Below are positions 14,422 to 19,653 of a stretch of DNA of 32,073 nt, piece after piece. The stretch covers positions 1-32,073 of IMG/VR virus record IMGVR_UViG_3300025030_000317. One strand, given 5' to 3'. Below the pieces are notes generated by a model. The model was not told the origin of the DNA. It worked only from the letters and a program-made list of their open reading frames with translations, and searched no databases. How positions within the stretch are numbered: the first letter of the stretch is position 1; every line of letters begins with the position of its first letter. Made by a program: the position numbers and the translations under genes. This DNA is from a virus.

Positions 14422-14455
14422 CCGTTAGACTTACTACCAGTTTAGCGGTTTTTTT
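14422..14455 (+). terminator. Rho-independent terminator of plus operon
   Basis: CCGTTAGAC (14422-14430) pairs with GTTTAGCGG (14440-14448) over 9 positions with two wobbles, then seven Ts. It lies 33 bases after the last gene of the operon. Confidence 0.75.
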
Positions 14456-14628
14456 ATTGTCAATTTTCTATCAATTTTCTTCCTTAATTATAGCAAAAAA
14501 TCAAGAGAAATCAAGAGAATTGGCAACGAGGCAAACAGGTTTTTTCATAAGTTAGGTCGGGATTTTAAGGGATTATTGGGATTTTAAATCCGCTTATGGA
14601 TGAAGAATTTACAAGTTAAATAAATTTT

Positions 14629-14775
14629 ATGGAAAAAAATAAAGCGGCGGTGGAATTAGGGCGATTAGGAGGTCAAGCCAGAGCGAGAAATTTAAGCAAA
14701 GAAAGAATAATTGAGATAGCAAAAATTGGAGCTAAGGCTAAATGGGCTAAGAAGAATAAAAAAGGAGGGAATTAA
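14629..14775 (+). CDS. Small basic GGxARARNLS protein, 48 aa
   Basis: The peptide MEKNKAAVELGRLGG continues QARARNLSKERIIEIAKIGAKAKW. The motif 'GGxxRARNLSxER..EI...A..kW' is a widespread short bacterial and phage protein type. A cousin is encoded at 22667-22831 on the other strand (KKGGYARARNLTKKRLSEIGKHAV). The start has AATTTT before ATG. The protein is basic and helical, so RNA or DNA binding is likely. Its stop lies inside the terminator stem and overlaps the stop of the converging 45-aa gene. Confidence 0.7.
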   Translation: MEKNKAAVELGRLGGQARARNLSKERIIEIAKIGAKAKWAKKNKKGGN

Positions 14776-14789
14776 CCCTCCCTTTTTTT
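14764..14789. terminator. Bidirectional terminator between converging genes
   Basis: GGAGGG (14764-14769), loop AATTAA, CCCTCC (14776-14781). A T-run follows on the plus strand (14783-14789) and a matching A-run lies before it (14758-14763), so it works for both directions. The stop codons of both converging genes lie in its loop. Confidence 0.85.
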
Positions 14790-14909
14790 ATAAAAACACT
14801 TTGCACATTCCCACTTTTTTGTTTCCCGATTAAAAATTACTTGCCCAACTTCTTTCTCGCACTTCTCACATATATAAACTATGCCGTCTTTTGTTTCTTT
14901 TGTTTCCAT
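14772..14909 (-). CDS. Two-knuckle zinc ribbon protein, 45 aa
   Basis: Two CxxC pairs (CEKCEKEVG at residues 14-22 and CAKCFYKK at 35-42) spaced 18 residues apart make a minimal zinc ribbon. The start at 14909 follows AATTAAGAAA. The stop shares bases with the stop of the plus-strand 48-aa gene. It is the last gene of a minus-strand trio of small Cys-rich proteins. A role in nucleic-acid binding is likely from the fold type. Confidence 0.65.
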   Translation of the reverse strand: METKETKDGIVYICEKCEKEVGQVIFNRETKKWECAKCFYKKREG

Positions 14910-14927
14910 TTTCTTAATTATATCATT

Positions 14928-15098
14928 TTAAACTTCTCCTTTCAACTTCGCTTCCCGATATTCGTCAATCAAATCAATACATTCTTCAATAGTTTCCATT
15001 TGCCGTTTTCTTTCTTCAAATTCTTTATCAAAATTACATTTTTCGCATTTCATAGATTGTTTTTCTCGCTTATTTATTTTACAATTTTTGCATTTCAT
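14928..15098 (-). CDS. Zinc-knuckle protein with helical tail, 56 aa
   Basis: I use the ATG at 15098 (MKCKNCKINKREKQSMKCEKC), which gives a CxxC pair at each end of a basic loop. A charged helix follows (DKEFEERKRQMETIEECIDLIDEYREAK). The start lies inside the end of the upstream 122-aa gene (20-base overlap). The longer frame from 15122 is unlikely. Confidence 0.6.
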   Translation of the reverse strand: MKCKNCKINKREKQSMKCEKCNFDKEFEERKRQMETIEECIDLIDEYREAKLKGEV

Positions 15099-15447
15099 CT
15101 CTTTCACAATTATAGCATACATTCCCTTTCTTCTTAATCGTAAATGTTCCCCTTATCGCTTTTCCGCAAGTTCCGCAAAGTGGCAATTCCCATAATTCAA
15201 TTCCAAAATCCTTGCAAACTTTTTCAAGTTCTTCTTTGTCGTCAAACATTATAATCGGCGAGCCTTCTTGGCTGTCGCCCTTATAATCCAAATCAATCAA
15301 TTGCGAAAGGCTATATGCGTTGTCGGCGATAATCCCAACCAAGTTGTCTGTTTCGCCCAAATCCTTGTCGTCTAAATACGGGTTATTGATTTTCTGCTTC
15401 AAAGGTATTCGTATGACAAGCTCGTTATTTTCTTTTGTTATGTTCAT
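15079..15447 (-). CDS. Unknown protein with C-terminal zinc ribbon, 122 aa
   Basis: The first 85 residues are mixed alpha/beta (ELVIRIPLKQKINNPYLDDKDLGETDNLVGIIAD). The last 40 form a zinc ribbon: CGTCGKAI, then VCYNCERDEM. The start at 15447 follows AAAATT, and the gene leads the trio that ends at 14772. No specific family is recognised. Confidence 0.6.
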   Translation of the reverse strand: MNITKENNELVIRIPLKQKINNPYLDDKDLGETDNLVGIIADNAYSLSQLIDLDYKGDSQEGSPIIMFDDKEELEKVCKDFGIELWELPLCGTCGKAIRGTFTIKKKGNVCYNCERDEMQKL

Positions 15448-15531
15448 AATTTTATTTTTATTTTTTTAATAATTTTATAAAATTTGATTTTTCTTTTTTC
15501 ATTTTGTTTTATTATTTAATAATTTCCAATA

Positions 15532-15612
15532 TCCGCAAAGTTAGAGTCGCACTAACAGGACTTTCGTAAGCGATTTACAGTCGCTCCCCGCCCTCTACGG
15601 GACTACTTGCGG
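15532..15612 (-). tRNA. tRNA-Tyr (anticodon GTA)
   Basis: Read on the minus strand: acceptor CCGCAAG (15612-15606) pairs with TTTGCGG (15539-15533) with a G-T at the last pair. The D-arm region has GTCCC...GGG. The anticodon arm is AGCGA-CTGTAAA-TCGCT with anticodon GTA. A 12-base variable region follows, longer than class I and short for tyrosine tRNAs, then T-arm GTTAG-TGCGACT-CTAAC, with C56 and A58 kept but T55 replaced by G. Discriminator A is present. CCA is not encoded. The deviations leave some chance that it is degenerate. Confidence 0.75.
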
Positions 15613-15618
15613 TAATAA

Positions 15619-15640
15619 GAGCGAATTTTAGGCTTCGCTC
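15619..15640 (-). terminator. Hairpin terminator ending the metallophosphoesterase operon
   Basis: GAGCGAA (15619-15625) and TTCGCTC (15634-15640) pair perfectly around an 8-base loop. It lies 21 bases beyond the last gene and 6 bases before the tRNA. The T-rich tail on the minus strand (TTATT) is weak. Confidence 0.5.
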
Positions 15641-15661
15641 ACGCCTTTTTAAAGAACTAAA

Positions 15662-15838
15662 TTACTTTTTAGGAAGAAGTTGCAAAGAAATAACTTTTAT
15701 CACTCCTTTCTGGCTGATCTGCTTTAAGGAAAAATTCTTGCAAACCGCTTTGCCTATTCCGATGTGCAGGCAATAATTTACCGTCTTGTAGTTATCAATG
15801 ATTTCATTTTTTTTGAGACAAAACGCTTTTGTTATCAT
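15662..15838 (-). CDS. Unknown small protein, 58 aa
   Basis: I use the ATG at 15838 (MITKAFCLKKNEIIDNYKTV), which forms an ATGA overlap with the stop of the previous gene. The peptide is basic, with scattered Cys, and ends QLLPKK. It is the last gene of the operon. Nothing known is recognised. Confidence 0.5.
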   Translation of the reverse strand: MITKAFCLKKNEIIDNYKTVNYCLHIGIGKAVCKNFSLKQISQKGVIKVISLQLLPKK

Positions 15839-16011
15839 TGAGAACCCTCTTTCTGGCAACTCGGGCAAAGTTTTCTTTCAATTTCAATTACGCCTTTTGC
15901 GACATAATCTTTCAGACTTTCACAGACTAACTTGGACGGACTTTGCCAAGTTTGGTCATCTCTTCGCAAATGCTTTCCACAAACACAGACTTTCACTATC
16001 ACTTTTGCCAT
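15835..16011 (-). CDS. Zinc ribbon protein, 58 aa
   Basis: The ATG at 16011 (MAKVIVKVCVCGKHLRRDD) follows a strong Shine-Dalgarno, GAGGTGA, at good distance. An in-frame GTG at 16020 overlaps that site and is unlikely. A CVCG knuckle near residue 9 and CPSC near residue 50 suggest a zinc ribbon. It is coupled by ATGA to the next gene. Confidence 0.65.
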   Translation of the reverse strand: MAKVIVKVCVCGKHLRRDDQTWQSPSKLVCESLKDYVAKGVIEIERKLCPSCQKEGSQ

Positions 16012-16035
16012 CGTAATCACCTCACTTTCTGTCGG

Positions 16036-16245
16036 TTAAAATTTAATTTTTCCTGAATAAAATTCACATAAACAACTTGGACAAATAGTAAGGCAAAGTT
16101 GTTTCTTGATGGAAAAATAAAACGATAAAATATGTTCGTTAGGTTTAATCCAAGTTTCTGAAAATGCTCTAATCATTAAACAAATTTCGCAAATTTCTAA
16201 AACAACATTGTCATCGTATATTTCAAAAAGGTCAAAATCTTTCAA
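16036..16245 (-). CDS. Cys-rich small protein, 69 aa, TTG start
   Basis: The start is a TTG at 16245, overlapping the TGA of the preceding gene (TTGA), with AAGGAG upstream. The protein has CEIC near residue 19 and CPSCLCEF near residue 56, so it is probably another zinc ribbon. The middle is hydrophobic and aromatic (FSETWIKPNEHILSFYF). Function is unknown. Confidence 0.6.
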   Translation of the reverse strand: MKDFDLFEIYDDNVVLEICEICLMIRAFSETWIKPNEHILSFYFSIKKQLCLTICPSCLCEFYSGKIKF

Positions 16246-16406
16246 GGTTCGGCGCTCCTTTTCTTATGTTCCGCTATTTCTTGGGCGGAATAAAAAGGCA
16301 GATGTATCACGCCATTGAGAAATGGACAAGCGAAAGCTAGGACTTGATGACTTATTTTGTAATCGTGATTTTGACCACAGACTGGACATTGAATAATTCC
16401 TTTCAT
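16242..16406 (-). CDS. Zinc ribbon protein, paralogue of the 61-aa gene at 18574, 54 aa
   Basis: The product starts MKGIIQCPVCGQNHDYKISH and continues with a CPFLNGVIHLPFYS segment. It is nearly identical through residue 48 to the 61-aa product of 18574-18759, and they diverge only at the C-terminus. Ligands would be the CPVC pair, His 14 and Cys 27. The start follows AAGGATGGTG. It lies inside the 3' half of another frame (16264-16524). Conservation of the protein between two loci shows that this is the real frame for the shared DNA. Confidence 0.8.
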   Translation of the reverse strand: MKGIIQCPVCGQNHDYKISHQVLAFACPFLNGVIHLPFYSAQEIAEHKKRSAEP

Positions 16407-16524
16407 TTTTCACCATCCTTTCAGTTGCGTTCACTTTCGGAGCTAGCCAAAGAAGCAGAGCGAAAGCCAACGCGAGGATAAGCCAATACAGATTTTCTTT
16501 TACGGCTTCATAAAAAACTTTCAA
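16264..16524 (-). CDS. Membrane protein with long overlap, 86 aa, TTG start
   Basis: A TTG at 16524 follows AGGAGGGAC at ideal distance, so initiation is well supported. Residues 12-30 are a transmembrane helix (LYWLILALAFALLLWLAP). From about residue 40 the frame reads through the start and body of the 54-aa zinc ribbon gene and looks like low-complexity shadow sequence rich in Ser/Arg. The real selected part is probably the first 40 residues, and the rest may be tolerated read-on. A nested spanin-like arrangement is conceivable, but there is no lipobox. Confidence 0.5.
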   Translation of the reverse strand: MKVFYEAVKENLYWLILALAFALLLWLAPKVNATERMVKNERNYSMSSLWSKSRLQNKSSSPSFRLSISQWRDTSAFLFRPRNSGT

Positions 16525-16688
16525 CTGTCGTCCCTCCTTTTTTCAGTCCATTCTTTCTGCCTTCTAGGGCTGAAAATGTCTAATGAAATTTGCAACTCTA
16601 CCGCCGAGCAGTAGAAAGTTAGTTTATTTACCCCTTCTTCAAATTTGTGATGTCTTCCGCAAAATGGACACAATATGTTGTTTATCAT
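16521..16688 (-). CDS. Zinc ribbon protein, 55 aa
   Basis: I use the ATG at 16688 (MINNILCPFCGRHHKFEEGV), which overlaps the stop of the metallophosphoesterase gene as ATGA. CPFCGRHH near residues 7-14 and Cys 27 form the likely zinc site, the same plan as the 54- and 61-aa proteins (CPVCGxNHDYK...AC). So this is probably a third, more diverged member. The C-terminus is charged (RRQKEWTEKRRDDS). Confidence 0.65.
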   Translation of the reverse strand: MINNILCPFCGRHHKFEEGVNKLTFYCSAVELQISLDIFSPRRQKEWTEKRRDDS

Positions 16689-17509
16689 AATGAGAAATGA
16701 ATATCCTTTCTTTCCGCAAAAAGTTTTAATTTGGGTGAGCCGATTTTCCCGATAGGATAATTTTTCTGCTGTCCATAACTCGTATCCCAATCAAGATAAC
16801 CGCCAGTCAATACGACATATTGCTTTGCTTCCACAATCCTGTTTTTTGTCGGGTCAAAGTATTGCTTGATTATAATATCGCTTGCAAGCCCGTGAGTATG
16901 AGCCATTGCAACAACATCGGCCGAAACTATCTTACCGAGTTTTACAACGGCGTTGAGTTTCGTGTGTTCCATAATACTGGCCGAAACTCCGTGTGTGGAA
17001 TAAAGAGAATATCTTTGTTTTCCGACATTCAACAAACTCCAACAAGAATACGAAAGATAAGGAACATTCAACATTTTGGCTATAATCTTTGCGATATTTA
17101 TCCCTGTCGTTAATAAAACTCTGTTTTCGTGATTGCCCTCGTGAAGTCCAATAATATATCCCGCTTGGGCTAGTGGGGTCAGCAACTCAACCACCGCCTC
17201 CATTTGGGCTTGCGGGTTTAGTTTTTGACGATAAACACTATCGCCTATACTGTCCCGAAGTCCGGCCTCAATTAAATCGCCGACCAGTAAAACATAAATA
17301 CCATTATCAAGAGCATAATCCAGCATAGCTTTCGCTTTCTCTATGTTCGCTGTTGGGTATCCATAATGCAGATCCGAGAAAAAAAGCACTTCTGCGTAAT
17401 CTTTACCCTTTTTTACTTTCAATGTTTGCCGATTAAGTCTTATTGGCCTACCCACTATCTTATCTTTGCCCGCATATCTTTCCGCAAATTCTTTGTCTTT
17501 TTTCTTCAA
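16685..17509 (-). CDS. Calcineurin-like metallophosphoesterase, 274 aa, TTG start
   Basis: All five metal-binding motifs are present in order: FSDLHYG (Asp 46, His 48), VGDLIEAG (77-78), GNHEN (125-128), STHG (His 173) and AHTH (204-206). The enzyme should hydrolyse phosphate esters with two metal ions. The substrate could be nucleic acid ends or nucleotides. The start is a TTG at 17509, preceded by GGAGGTGA at ideal distance and overlapping the TGA of a 25-aa leader ORF. It is the main enzyme of an operon of tiny zinc proteins. SbcD-like partner genes are not seen nearby. Confidence 0.9.
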   Translation of the reverse strand: MKKKDKEFAERYAGKDKIVGRPIRLNRQTLKVKKGKDYAEVLFFSDLHYGYPTANIEKAKAMLDYALDNGIYVLLVGDLIEAGLRDSIGDSVYRQKLNPQAQMEAVVELLTPLAQAGYIIGLHEGNHENRVLLTTGINIAKIIAKMLNVPYLSYSCWSLLNVGKQRYSLYSTHGVSASIMEHTKLNAVVKLGKIVSADVVAMAHTHGLASDIIIKQYFDPTKNRIVEAKQYVVLTGGYLDWDTSYGQQKNYPIGKIGSPKLKLFAERKDIHFSL

Positions 17510-17583
17510 GTTTCACCTCCTGCCTTTCTTTTTTGAATATAAAATTTAAGCTCATTTTCAAAACAAGCCCAAATTTTCTTCAT
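17506..17583 (-). CDS. Leader peptide ORF, 25 aa
   Basis: ATG at 17583 follows AAGGAGAG at good distance. The product (MKKIWACFENELKFYIQ, then basic) ends at a TGA sharing bases with the TTG start of the metallophosphoesterase gene. Its last codons contain the Shine-Dalgarno for that gene. It probably couples translation of the enzyme to the leader. Confidence 0.6.
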   Translation of the reverse strand: MKKIWACFENELKFYIQKRKAGGET

Positions 17584-17610
17584 TTTTCTCTCCTTTCCTA
17601 AAAAAGTATG

Positions 17611-17678
17611 AAATAAAATACTGATTAGAGGCCATCACGGACAAGTAACCTGCACGACCTCTAATCAGTATTTTATTT
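17611..17678 (-). ncRNA. Leader hairpin 2 (copy 1), 21-bp perfect stem
   Basis: Positions 17611-17631 and 17658-17678 are perfect inverted repeats around a 26-base loop. The same stem with two mismatches and an unrelated 96-base loop recurs at 18785-18920. On the minus strand it lies between promoter and ribosome site, and TACTTTTTTAGG follows, so it may attenuate transcription. Confidence 0.7.
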
Positions 17679-17694
17679 TTTTTAAAGAACTATC

Positions 17695-17807
17695 AGTGAT
17701 AATTCGCTGGTGGGGAAATTTTACCATTTAAACTACCAAGAGTATCTAGAATTCATTTCTTGGATTGGTGTTTAACCAACATCTTCCCCCATCAACGAAC
17801 TATCACT
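17695..17807 (-). ncRNA. Leader hairpin 1 (copy 1), 24-bp stem with 65-base loop
   Basis: Positions 17695-17718 pair with 17784-17807 over 24 positions with a few G-T pairs and one mismatch. The outer side is directly downstream of an extended -10 promoter (17811-17819). The stem recurs at 18939-19040 with a different loop. The 3' boundary and promoter share 40 identical bases between copies (17784-17823 and 19017-19056). Confidence 0.7.
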
Positions 17808-17810
17808 CTT

Positions 17811-17819
17811 ATTATATCA
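17811..17819 (-). promoter_or_regulatory. Extended -10 promoter TGATATAAT (copy 1)
   Basis: GTGATATAATAAGAG on the minus strand. It overlaps the stop codon of the HNH gene. No good -35 is seen, but TG at -15/-14 can replace it. Identical in the second leader at 19044-19052. Confidence 0.6.
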
Positions 17820-18479
17820 CATTCCCCCTCGCTGACTTTGTAAAATAAAATGATTATGTTTTATCAAATTCTCTTTCGCTTCCAATGGCTGTAAATTTGC
17901 CAAACTCCAACAATTTTTAAACGCTTGTTCTTCCCTTGTTTGATAAGGAAACCAAGATTTTGGAACAATATGGTCTAAGTGCCAATAACTTCCATAGTTC
18001 TCCCAAGTCATTTTATCGTCAAACTGTTTTTCAAGATGCTGATATAAATCTTGTAATGTGTAGCCTACCAATGTTTCCCATCTTCTGCCTGCTTTATTAC
18101 CTTTAAGAGATTTACATATTGAAGTAGAAATTCTAACATCTAATCGTTTTTTGGGAACTTTTAAATAACTCTTTATCCATTTTCTATTTCTCTCGTTAAT
18201 CCATTCCCTATTTTCTTTTCGCCACCTTTTATGATTTTCATAATCTCTTTCTTTGTTTTTTACCCTCCATTCTTTACATATTTTTTTGATTTTTTCTTTA
18301 TTTTTTTTACGATATGCTTTTATTTCTTTTTGATGTTTATCACTATAAGTTTTTGAATGTTTTTTCATTTTCCCTTTATTTTTCATTCGCCATTCTCTAC
18401 GATATTTATCAATTTTCTCTTTGTTTTTTTCTCTCCAATTTTTGTAATACTCTTTTTGTGATATATTTTTATATGGCAT
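17817..18479 (-). CDS. HNH endonuclease with basic repeat N-terminus, 220 aa
   Basis: I use the ATG at 18479 (MPYKNISQKEYYKNWREKN). The first 100 residues repeat a 'W/YR.KNKEKI' unit of 12-15 residues, very basic and helical, probably DNA-binding. The catalytic part has YWHLDHIVPKSWF (residues 165-177) and NLQPLEAKENLIK (195-207), the classic phage HNH layout with a His-Asp-His core and Asn. It is likely a homing or mobile endonuclease. The last 116 bases of the gene are repeated exactly at 19686-19801. It is preceded by an attenuator-like pair of hairpins and stands between the two hairpin-led cassettes. Confidence 0.85.
   Translation of the reverse strand: MPYKNISQKEYYKNWREKNKEKIDKYRREWRMKNKGKMKKHSKTYSDKHQKEIKAYRKKNKEKIKKICKEWRVKNKERDYENHKRWRKENREWINERNRKWIKSYLKVPKKRLDVRISTSICKSLKGNKAGRRWETLVGYTLQDLYQHLEKQFDDKMTWENYGSYWHLDHIVPKSWFPYQTREEQAFKNCWSLANLQPLEAKENLIKHNHFILQSQRGGM
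17831..17946. repeat. 116-bp exact direct repeat, copy A (HNH 3' end)
   Basis: It is identical to 19686-19801, and similarity extends a few bases more to the left with one mismatch. It covers the C-terminal 38 or so codons of the HNH gene, frame preserved in both copies. Confidence 0.9.
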
Positions 18480-18488
18480 TTCTTTATA

Positions 18489-18538
18489 AAAACTGGACAC
18501 CCGCCTTGTAAGTGGGTATCCAGTTTTGATTACAAGGC
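18489..18538 (-). promoter_or_regulatory. Competing hairpins (attenuator-like) before the HNH gene
   Basis: Two perfect or near-perfect stems interleave. Stem A pairs 18489-18502 with 18514-18527 (13 of 14). Stem B pairs 18503-18511 with 18530-18538 (9 of 9). They cannot both form fully. On the minus transcript stem B forms first, and stem A is followed by TTTTTAT 7 bases before the HNH ATG, the layout of antiterminator and terminator. Stem A also closes the zinc ribbon cassette upstream. Confidence 0.7.
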
Positions 18539-18573
18539 TAATAATAATTAAATTATAGCATATCGTAATCTTT

Positions 18574-18759
18574 TTACCAAATATACCACTTTCTTCTTTT
18601 AGGCTCGGCTTCTTTTTTGTGTTCTGCTATGTCTTGCTCGGAATAAAAAGGCAAGTGGATTACGCCATTGAGAAACGGACAAGCAAAAGCGAGGACTTGA
18701 TGGCTTATCTTATAATCGTGATTATGACCGCAGACCGGACATTGAATAATACCTTTCAT
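18574..18759 (-). CDS. Zinc ribbon protein, paralogue of the 54-aa gene, 61 aa
   Basis: The sequence opens MKGIIQCPVCGHNHDYKISH and has the CPFLNGVIHLPFYSEQDIAEHKK stretch shared with 16242-16406. It ends KRRKWYIW. Likely zinc ligands are Cys 7, Cys 10, His 14 and Cys 27. A strong AGGAGGAG precedes the start. Upstream is the second hairpin leader with its promoter, so the cassette of leader and zinc ribbon has been duplicated. Function is unknown. Confidence 0.8.
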   Translation of the reverse strand: MKGIIQCPVCGHNHDYKISHQVLAFACPFLNGVIHLPFYSEQDIAEHKKEAEPKRRKWYIW

Positions 18760-18784
18760 TTTCTTCTCCTCCTAAAAAAGTATG

Positions 18785-18920
18785 AAATAAAATACTGATT
18801 AGAGATTAGCTGGTGCAGTGGTGTGCCATCTTTGCGAATAAGTGAGCTAGCATTTATTCACAAATGACGGATTTGAACCGTCCCCACAACATCAACCAAC
18901 CTCTGTTCAGTATTTTATTT
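18785..18920 (-). ncRNA. Leader hairpin 2 (copy 2), 96-base loop
   Basis: Positions 18785-18804 pair with 18901-18920 (18 of 20). The stem is the same as at 17611-17678, but the loop is unrelated and longer. Within the loop, 18866-18882 on the minus strand is GACGG-TTCAAAT-CCGTC, exactly like a tRNA T-arm. No full tRNA can be folded around it. Confidence 0.65.
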
Positions 18921-18938
18921 TTTTAAAAAAGAGCTATT

Positions 18939-19040
18939 CGTAATAATTCGCTGGTGGGGAAAAACAAATGCATATTGACCTTTCAGTGCTCTCCTCTCCG
19001 TCAAGTGGTGAGCTTTTTCCCCCATCAACGAACTATCACT
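18939..19040 (-). ncRNA. Leader hairpin 1 (copy 2)
   Basis: Positions 18939-18964 pair with 19014-19040 with a conserved CTGGTGGGGAAA/TTCCCCCATCAAC core. The loop of about 50 bases is different from copy 1. The outer part of the stem has more mismatches than in copy 1. Confidence 0.65.
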
Positions 19041-19043
19041 CTT

Positions 19044-19052
19044 ATTATATCA
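19044..19052 (-). promoter_or_regulatory. Extended -10 promoter TGATATAAT (copy 2)
   Basis: It has the same GTGATATAATAAGAG context as copy 1, and a second TATAAT lies just upstream on the minus strand (AGATATAATG). Drives the hairpin leader and the 61-aa zinc ribbon gene. Confidence 0.6.
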
Positions 19053-19075
19053 CATTATATCTTAATTCTGGGTAG

Positions 19076-19630
19076 TTAATCTTCAAATGCAGTTATTAAA
19101 TAAACTTTATTTTTTTCTTCTCTAATATCTATAAAATAGGTTGTTTTGTAATTTGAGTAATCTTTTTTGTCTATTTCTTTGTCGTCAATCTTAAAACTTG
19201 AGTTTCCATATTCCGCAAGATAAACCGGCGTTCCTTTACCCATAACAAAATCTCCGCCTTTATATCCTATGAATGTCTTTCCGACTGCTTCTTTCAAAAC
19301 ATCAATCCATTCTGCAACTGTGGGATTTTTTTTCCCAATACTCCTCTGTTTGTGAATAACATATCCATCATCAAATTGTTTTTCAATTTCTTCTGTTTGA
19401 TAACTGCCAAAATCTTCTGTTTGTATTGCAAGCTCTGCATATATACCCCTCCAACTTCCAATTCCATTGGGTCTTTTGTCCATTAAGTCAATAAAAAGTG
19501 GTAAATCTTTATTCTTTACCGCTTCAAGTTTAAGGATTAATTCACCCAATAATAATTGCGGAGAGTTTTTTAACTCTTCTGCCCTTTTGGCGGCAACTGC
19601 GTTGTCTAGCATTGTTTGTAAATCCATCAT
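19076..19630 (-). CDS. Phage conserved protein, 184 aa
   Basis: The layout is LLLGELILKLEAVKNKDLPLFID, SWRGIYAELAI, then NPTVAEWIDVLKEAVGKTFIGYKGGDFVMGKGTPVYLAEYGNS. It matches a recurrent phage protein type of unknown function whose hallmark is 'GKTFxGYKGGxFxM...TPxxxAxYG'. The start ATG follows AAATTT. A partial relative of its central region forms the N-terminus of the chimeric gene at 19654-19911. No catalytic motif is evident. Confidence 0.65.
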   Translation of the reverse strand: MMDLQTMLDNAVAAKRAEELKNSPQLLLGELILKLEAVKNKDLPLFIDLMDKRPNGIGSWRGIYAELAIQTEDFGSYQTEEIEKQFDDGYVIHKQRSIGKKNPTVAEWIDVLKEAVGKTFIGYKGGDFVMGKGTPVYLAEYGNSSFKIDDKEIDKKDYSNYKTTYFIDIREEKNKVYLITAFED

Positions 19631-19653
19631 AAATTTTATTTCCCTAATTATTC

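Noticed and set aside
17584-18500. IscB/HEARO-type system (HNH protein plus guide RNA)
   Set aside because: The HNH protein has no RuvC-like parts or Arg-rich bridge and is of homing type, so the leader hairpins cannot be called an omega RNA on this basis.
18785-18920. Complete tRNA around the T-arm-like motif
   Set aside because: No acceptor, D-arm or anticodon arm can be formed within 80 bases upstream on the minus strand.
17611-19040. Retron msr-msd element
   Set aside because: No reverse transcriptase gene is in the window, and the priming guanosine layout is not seen.
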